The notes beneath the pieces are model-generated. The model did not search any database. It worked only from the letters and a program-made list of their open reading frames with translations, and was not told where the DNA came from. From Medicago truncatula (Eukaryota; Streptophyta; Magnoliopsida; Fabales; Fabaceae), in the NCBI RefSeq assembly GCF_003473485.1, contig NC_053047.1:10679001-10743000 (forward strand): 64,000 nucleotides of DNA, given 5' to 3'. A program made the translations under genes and the position numbers. Each line of letters opens with the position of its first letter. Positions within the stretch are counted from its first letter, which is position 1. Shown here in pieces: positions 58,190-64,000 of this stretch.

Positions 58190-58600
58190 AAAAGGAAAAA
58201 TCCACACCTAAGGTTGAACCCATGCTCCTTGTACATGCCTCAGGCGCATGAGACAGAGAGCATTCTCTATATGTCATCTCTTATGCGCCTCGAGCATGCC
58301 CTCATGAGCGAGACACATGTTGTTATGAGAAAATACAACTTTTTATATTAATCCCAATAAAGAGGTAGAGGGGACTCGAAGAATCCTAATCATTGCTAAT
58401 AATCTGAAATAATCCTTTTTAATTTCTGCAATAAATTCAAACTCTTTGCGCAATCAAATCAAACTTGAAAAATCCTTCAAATTTACTGCTTTTAAATATG
58501 TTTAGCTATTTGCCTTGATGAAACGACAATCCCGATGGAGACGATTTCACTTACTACTTTATTGCTTGGAAATAGTTTGGTGCACTTGAAGTAGCAATAA
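58190..58600 (+). repeat. Possible Ty3/gypsy LTR or leader remnant
   Basis: TTTGCCTTGATGAAACGACAATCCCGATGGAGACGATTTCAC ... TTTGGTGCACTTG (about 58510-58582) resembles the stretch just before gag in Athila-type gypsy elements of legumes. No gag-pol and no paired LTR are present in the window. Confidence 0.35.
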
Positions 58601-59130
58601 ACGTCGCAGGGGGGTTTGAATTGTGACCTTTTTAAATTTAATCCTAAAACTTATTTGGTTAGATAAAAACAATTATATAGTGTATATTTAATTTATAATG
58701 TAGGAGATTTATATTATCTTTTTGAATTAAATAACTTGAACAGGAATCCGAATACTCTGGATTAATTTATTTAATTAAGGACAAGATTATTCTGGAGAGT
58801 GATTAACGTGAACTAGAGCACTCTGGATTAATATAGTGTAAAATAAATGACAAGATAAGGGAAGAGAAAATAACACAGGAGAATTATTCTGGTTCACCAA
58901 ATCCAGCTACTTCCAGTCCTCACACTTCGTGTGGGATTCTCCACTATAGTATCCTGCTAAGAGAAACTTCTGACTAGCACTATAAATTCTTGATCACACC
59001 AGATCAGTCCGTTACACCCTGTATTATAAACCTCAACAGAGTTCTAAACTTCTTTCTCAAACTATTATGACAAATAGACTTGAGAATTTACAATACACTG
59101 TATGATAAAGATTTTGTTGATCACTAATTC
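58601..59130. repeat. Dispersed repeat of unknown class
   Basis: It begins AGGGGGGTTTGAATTGTGACC and contains CTCTGGATTAATW words twice (near 58756 and 58819). Later come TTCTGGTTCACCAAATCCAGC and CACACTTCGTGTGGGATTC (a small hairpin). I remember similar text scattered in legume genomes but cannot name the element. Confidence 0.35.
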
Positions 59131-59553
59131 TTTTAATATTAAAAATTGGGTTCATAATAAAAAGAAATGCAAAAAACTAAAAAAGAACCATCATTTTGTT
59201 TAATACAAAATGAATCTTAAGTATATCGGTTGTTGTTGCGTAAAAAAAGTGTTCTTGCTATCTAAATAGTGACAAACTAGAATTAATATCAAGAAAAAAA
59301 TAGTAGCAAATTTGTACTGGCATGCATGATTAAACTTAAAACATTAGAAAAAAAATACTAATCATTTAACATATTAAAGTTGTATCCTTCATGCGAGGAA
59401 ATAATCAATGAACAATTTTTAGATAAGTGCGCCAATGCTATTTTGGAAGAACAAGTAAATTTTCTTATATTGGTTACTTCAATTTCTGTTATGTTAATGT
59501 CTCATCCAGTTGATATATACTACTTTTTATCGTAAATGTGAATACTATATGTA

Positions 59554-59824
59554 CTCCCTCCGTTGCTATATTTAAACACCCATTTGATTTTATTTTTGTT
59601 TTTAAATGTAAATTTTTTTTCAAATTACTAGATGCATTTACTATTTTTTTTTCCTAAGCATACCCCTAATTAATACTCTAACTTGTCTTGAAATATGAAA
59701 AGTCAAAGAAAGAATAATTTAGTAATATTAATACATAAAATAGATACGTTAATTACATTAACAATTTTTTTTTAAGAAATGTAAAAAATGAAAAGATGCT
59801 TAGATATAGGGACGATGAAGCGAG
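59554..59824. mobile_element. Stowaway-type MITE (copy 2)
   Basis: The left end CTCCCTCCGTTGCTATATTTAAACA and the inverted right end CTCGCTTCATCGTCCCTATATCTAAGCA are flanked by TA (59552-59553, 59825-59826). 271 bp, more decayed than the copy at 26884. Confidence 0.8.
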
Positions 59825-61320
59825 TACTTGTTATTATAAATGTGAATAGTGTAGTGTTAAATTAAAGTGTAGTGTTAACAAGCCTAATTGAACTTGGGAT
59901 TAAGCTATATTAGCTAGATCCTAACTTTTTAATATATACATTCTTTGTCCCATTTAATCTCAAATAGTTAGATAAACATAAAATAGGATATGCTCCCAGA
60001 TTTTCATTGGTATTTCTATATTATGTGCCATTCAAAGAAAAAAAATCACTCTTTTATTTTAATTTGTATAAATGAGCAAATGTAACACTCAATGTTAGTA
60101 AATCCACATCTAAAGCCCACATTTAAACACGGGAGCTCGATCCGTGATAGCTTTATTTATATCTCTTAGAATGTGTGATTGGATCTAACAAAACTTCACA
60201 AAATCAATAATTTTCTTAGGAAATATATACACACATGCCTCTCTCTCCAACAGTAATTTTATTTCTATATTGAGCTTCATCAAATTTCATCTTTCTCATT
60301 TATTTTTATCTTTTTCCATTTATTTGCTTTAAAAAAATGAAAGAGTGTGCAGAAATTTTGTACCCTCTTTGGCGTGTGAAGTAAAAAAAAGATTGTTAAA
60401 GATTTTTGACCTATTATCAATTTAAAGAGTTTCATTAATAATCAATTTAATTAGTTTCTTGTCTATAAATTGAGTCAGCCTACTCCTTTGTGTTTCCATT
60501 CATTCAGCCATTCTCTCTTTCCTATTCCTTTTAATATATTTTCTCTCTAATTTTTCTTGTACCTTCATTCTTTTGCATTTTTTTCTTCTGAGCAGTAAGA
60601 AAATAATTATTAGAATTATATTATTTGTATATCTTTCTAGTAAAATGAGTTAAATGGTCATCTACATTTTGTTTTCCATTTGTGCAAAGAAATATAAAGG
60701 ATTATTAAACTTAAACAAATGTCAAATTCAAAAGGAAGGGTAGAGAAACATAAATATAAGGTAGTAACGGCAATGACATTTGTCCAGTATTTTTCTTATG
60801 CTTAATAGCTTTTGGAATTTTCATTTATATATGGGATGATGTTTAATATTTGATTTAAATTTATAGATCCCTTCTCTGTGCTTGTTTAGTTGGTGGAAAG
60901 GGAATGATGGACATACACATGTGATATGGTTAAATTTAGGAATATTTACTGTTTTAATTTTTCTTCATTGTTTTTTATCTGTAACTTATCAATGAAAATT
61001 TACATAGGGAGATTACAGACAATTTAAGTAAGGGTAGTGCAATTTATCAAGAACGATTTTATTACGAAACAGTCTCGAAATTGATGTTAGCCAATAAAAT
61101 TTCTGTTTGGCCAGAAATCATTGGATGATAGGTCATTTTTTTTATTTTTTTATGAAACAGTAATCAAGTAAGACTGATATCCAATGGATAGTATTGTGCC
61201 ATGTCATTTTAGAAGAAATCATGATTTTACATTTAGCTGCACATAGCATTATGCTTTAAGTAAACAATTCTTAATTGCCAAAAGTGGAAACCATTTTTTT
61301 TGGGTTTTTTTAAATAGTTT

Positions 61321-61376
61321 CAATGCCAGATATATGTGTCAATAGTTTCAATGCCAGATATATGTGTCAATGAGTC
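61321..61376 (+). repeat. 28-bp tandem duplication
   Basis: CAATGCCAGATATATGTGTC occurs at 61321 and 61349 with an identical preceding ATAGTTT, giving an exact 28-bp period. Confidence 0.92.
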
Positions 61377-61415
61377 TTTAATCGGATAGGGATTAGCCAA
61401 CTTTAATTAAGAGCA

Positions 61416-61438
61416 CCTTTCAAAAAAAACCATAAAAA
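61416..61438 (+). mobile_element. Oligo(A) stub 11
   Basis: CCTTTC then 8 A, CCAT and 5 A, between perfect 17-bp copies of AACTTTAATTAAGAGCA (61399-61415, 61439-61455). Confidence 0.8.
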
Positions 61439-62187
61439 AACTTTAATTAAGAGCAGGAAAGATACATACTTTGGCTTGTTTTATTTTGGACCGTAGATCA
61501 AACGCATGTTGTTGATCTTGATAAGTTTCCAAGGTATTTATTTTCCTTAGAAAAAAAAAATAGAAATGGGTATTTGATCTAAGAGTAGACACATCAATCC
61601 AGTGTCGTTTCATTTGCGGTTGTTTCAATTGTCAACGTCGTCTTGTAGTCAACTTCACCTCGATCGTCATCGTAGAAACATTTATTGTGGCCGATCTTCA
61701 TATGGTGGGAATCACATTATTGATAATATGATTCCCAATCTATGATTTTCCGATGTGTGATTCTATGGTGACGATTGGAACTGAGGCTGACTGTAAAATG
61801 ACAGTGGCGATCGAGCAATTTTTAGTAGTATGACAGTGAATTGAGGTAGTAGTCGAAGAACAATAAGTGTTTGGGAATCGAGTTTCCTTGTTAGGAGGGT
61901 GTATTGAATTGAGATTTTATAAGACTATTTTAGCAAATCAAATAAGATTTTAAAAGACTTTGTGAGATTATATTGATTATGTTGGATTTTAAAATACTTT
62001 TTTAAAATAACTTTTTACAATCAAGATTTTGAACACATGATTTCAATAGAATTATAACAAATATTTTTAAAGAGTTCAAAGGACTTTACAAAATTGTTAG
62101 ACTCACTCTAAAGTTGGTAAATCTTAATTCGTTGTTAATCCTTCCATTGCTTCTACATACTCTGATATTCATATATTGTGATGTTTT

Positions 62188-62288
62188 ATAAACTCACACA
62201 CACAAGTGGAGGTACTAGGGTTCGAACCCCGGTCATGGCATCCGGCCTAACAATTTCGGCACTTTGCCAGTTGAGCTAGGACTTCTGG
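62188..62288 (-). mobile_element. tRNA-derived SINE (copy 3), with 13-bp target duplication
   Basis: On the minus strand it starts CCAGAAGTCCTAGCTCAACTGG (box A), followed by a perfect box B GGGGTTCGAACCC and a GTGTGTGTGAG 3' end. A perfect target duplication ATTGTGATGTTTT lies at 62175-62187 and 62289-62301. Best-preserved copy in the window. Confidence 0.92.
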
Positions 62289-62558
62289 ATTGTGATGTTT
62301 TGTTTTTACCGATACATTAAAGTTGACAATGTAATAACACATGCCTCTATTTCCAATGTTTATTTCATTTCCGTTTCAGCTATATTCAATTTCATCTTTC
62401 TTATTTACTTTTCCCTTCCTAAATACAGTTAGCCATGTTGTTCATATCAATTAGCACTAGGTTGCCAACACCTTCTTTACTCAAAAATCTCATTTTCAAG
62501 TGCTAATCAAATGTTAATGTGATACAACATCTATGAAGAACGTTAAGAGTTTTTGGTT

Positions 62559-63033
62559 CACTAATAGAAATTCTCGATTTTCCTGCGGATTTGCATGCGG
62601 AATATGGTGATAAATCCGCAGGAAACATTATTCCTGCAGATTTTCCCAAGGACTTGCACTCCAGGTAAAACCTTCGTGGGTAATTGTTCCCTAAGGATTT
62701 CAGAAACGGCAGGAATTTTTCCTACGGAAATTTCCTCTGGAAAAGTCAATAATATCCGCAGGAAATGTTTGGTCAGACCGTCAGAGTGGGAGAGGTTCCT
62801 CTGCCCATGAATGGTTCCTGCGAACGTTCCGCTTGTAATTCCGCAAATAATTCCGCAGGTAATTCTTTAGGAAACTGAACGTAACCGCAGTTAAATCCGC
62901 AGGTAATTCTTCAGGAAACTGAATTTAACCCCAGTAAAATCCGCAGGTAATTCTTCATGAAACTGAACTTAACCGCAGTAAAATCTGCAGGAAATATACT
63001 AGATTTCAGTGTTTTGATTAATTTCTATTAATG
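62559..63033. mobile_element. Mini-CACTA transposon
   Basis: The left terminus CACTAATAGAAAT and the right terminus ATTTCTATTAATG are inverted repeats with one mismatch, and the left carries the diagnostic CACTA. The interior is packed with TCCGCAGG/CCTGCGGA words in both orientations, typical of subterminal transposase-binding sites. 475 bp, no ORF of note. A 3-bp target duplication is not evident (GTT versus AAT), so the right boundary is less sure. Confidence 0.75.
62852..62992 (+). repeat. Exact 44-bp subterminal repeats of the CACTA element
   Basis: TCCGCAGGTAATTCTTYAGGAAACTGAA begins at 62852, 62896 and 62940, with a partial fourth TCTGCAGGA at 62984. The period is exactly 44 bp. Confidence 0.93.
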
Positions 63034-64000
63034 AATGCCAACAACCATATTAAAATGATTTTTAATTATTTATTTGGTAAAGAAGTTTATTAGAAACTAC
63101 CAAATTAAAATTGTGAATCTATCAAATTTGTCTTTGCTTAGACTTCAATAATATTTCAATTAACCAACAATATTTGAAGATAAAAATTGTGAATCTATCA
63201 AATTTGTCTTTCACAGTTCATGGTTCTTCTATGTATCTTGAATATTTGTGTCCTGCTCTTTAAATCAGGAAGCCAAATTCAACTTTACTATCCAACCGCC
63301 CACGCCGCAATAGTTCTGGATACAAAGTGTCTGGCCTAAAAATAATGGACAAAAAGGCATTAGTTATATGGTCAACATATTTAGAACTAAATCCCTATAA
63401 CTTTTCAAATAACAAGAGAAGATGAGCATACATATTTAGAACTATACAGAAGGAGATGAAAAAAAATCTGGAACTGTCAGAATCATCCTTATGATCCCTA
63501 ATTCACCTATAAACAATTCAGAAAATAAATTGAATCTAAACCAATTCCAGAAACATTGATATCGCTAAGAAAAAAATCAATAACCGCAAATCAATTTGGT
63601 AATAGAAACACTAATTAACCAAGAAAATATCTAAACCATTTTTTCATAAGTGCACAAATTTCAAACTAATAAAGCTACTATTTGATGACACTAGCTTCAA
63701 ATGTCATTATGTAATGTAAATAAGATAATCATAGTCCAAGTCAATATTAGAAACATTAGTGTCTTGGCCTGTTCTCCTGAAATCACAGTCCAAGTCAATA
63801 AGATAATCATAATCAATATTCTTTTGAAGTTAATAAGGATAAGAATCATACCAAATCAAGGCCAATTCCGATTCAAAACGCATCCTCACCCCTAGTAACA
63901 ATAATAAAATGTTAGTTATGGTTAAGAGTACTCATATTTGGTAGAATTTAGGTTGCAATACATAAGAAACTACCAAATATTTGGTGTGTCTGATGTCCAC
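63034..64000. other. AT-rich DNA at the window end
   Basis: No supported gene. AAAATTGTGAATCTATCAAATTTGTCTTT occurs twice (about 63108 and 63184, 76-bp spacing). AGTCCAAGTCAATA and AGATAATCATA words are also duplicated near 63724-63812. The feature may continue beyond the window. Confidence 0.35.

Larger units (their letters stand above)
59827..62174. other. Gene-free AT-rich DNA
   Basis: 2.3 kb without a supported gene. It includes a perfect 28-bp tandem duplication (61321-61376) and an oligo(A) stub (61416-61438). A slightly GC-richer stretch at 61600-61870 (GTCAACGTCGTCTTGTAG...) could be an old transposon or gene scrap, but I recognise nothing. Confidence 0.35.

Noticed and set aside
58190..59130. 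Intact LTR retrotransposon
   Set aside because: Only leader- or LTR-like phrases are seen; no gag, protease, reverse transcriptase or integrase motifs and no second LTR in the window.
62852..62992. CRISPR-like or satellite array
   Set aside because: The exact 44-bp period is contiguous homologous sequence without unique spacers, lies inside CACTA termini, and the host is a plant.

Overview
The window is nuclear DNA of a flowering plant. Genes are split by GT-AG introns with AT-rich interiors, intergenic DNA is full of small transposons, and every recognisable protein is a land-plant family. A piece of plant mitochondrial DNA with cox3 is embedded in it. The repeat families (tRNA-derived SINEs, an Au-like SINE, Mutator-like and Stowaway MITEs, L1-type LINE tails) look to me like those of a papilionoid legume such as Medicago truncatula or a close relative. 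That assignment rests on recall, not on a search.

Left, gene-rich third (about 3.1-24 kb), in order: a YTH-domain m6A reader of the ECT family (+, 3211-8015, 9 exons); CCT8, the theta subunit of the cytosolic chaperonin TCP-1/CCT (+, 10609-16985, 13 exons); PNSB2, a chloroplast NDH-complex subunit (+, 18105-20103, 3 exons); and an ARM-repeat KASH protein of the SINE1/SINE2 family of the nuclear envelope (-, 20714-22872 plus a 5'UTR intron to about 23.8 kb). As I recall, Arabidopsis ECT1, CCT8 and SINE2 are consecutive loci (At3g03950, At3g03960, At3g03970). This would then be an ancient conserved gene block, here with PNSB2 between CCT8 and SINE.

Middle (24-35 kb): a transposon graveyard. 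It holds a mitochondrial insertion (about 24287-25396) inside a diverged tandem repeat, SINEs, a Stowaway MITE, Mutator-like MITEs, LINE 3' ends and a hAT-like element nested inside a LINE.

Then come a DYW-type PPR RNA-editing protein (+, coding from a short upstream exon at 34946, to 38498), a repeat-rich stretch (38.5-46.7 kb), a GATA zinc-finger transcription factor (+, 46758-48245), a GPI-anchored GH17 beta-1,3-glucanase with an X8 domain (-, 49942-52949), and 11 kb of gene-free repeats to the end. The last stretch includes a MITE carrying a fragment of Mutator transposase and a mini-CACTA element with exact 44-bp subterminal repeats.

The genes are unrelated housekeeping and regulatory functions with no operon-like cooperation. 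The most unusual signal is a set of eleven tiny (10-24 nt) oligo(A)-ended insertions, each flanked by a 12-20 bp direct repeat. They look like extreme 5'-truncated retroposition 'stubs'. I found no clearly new gene system.
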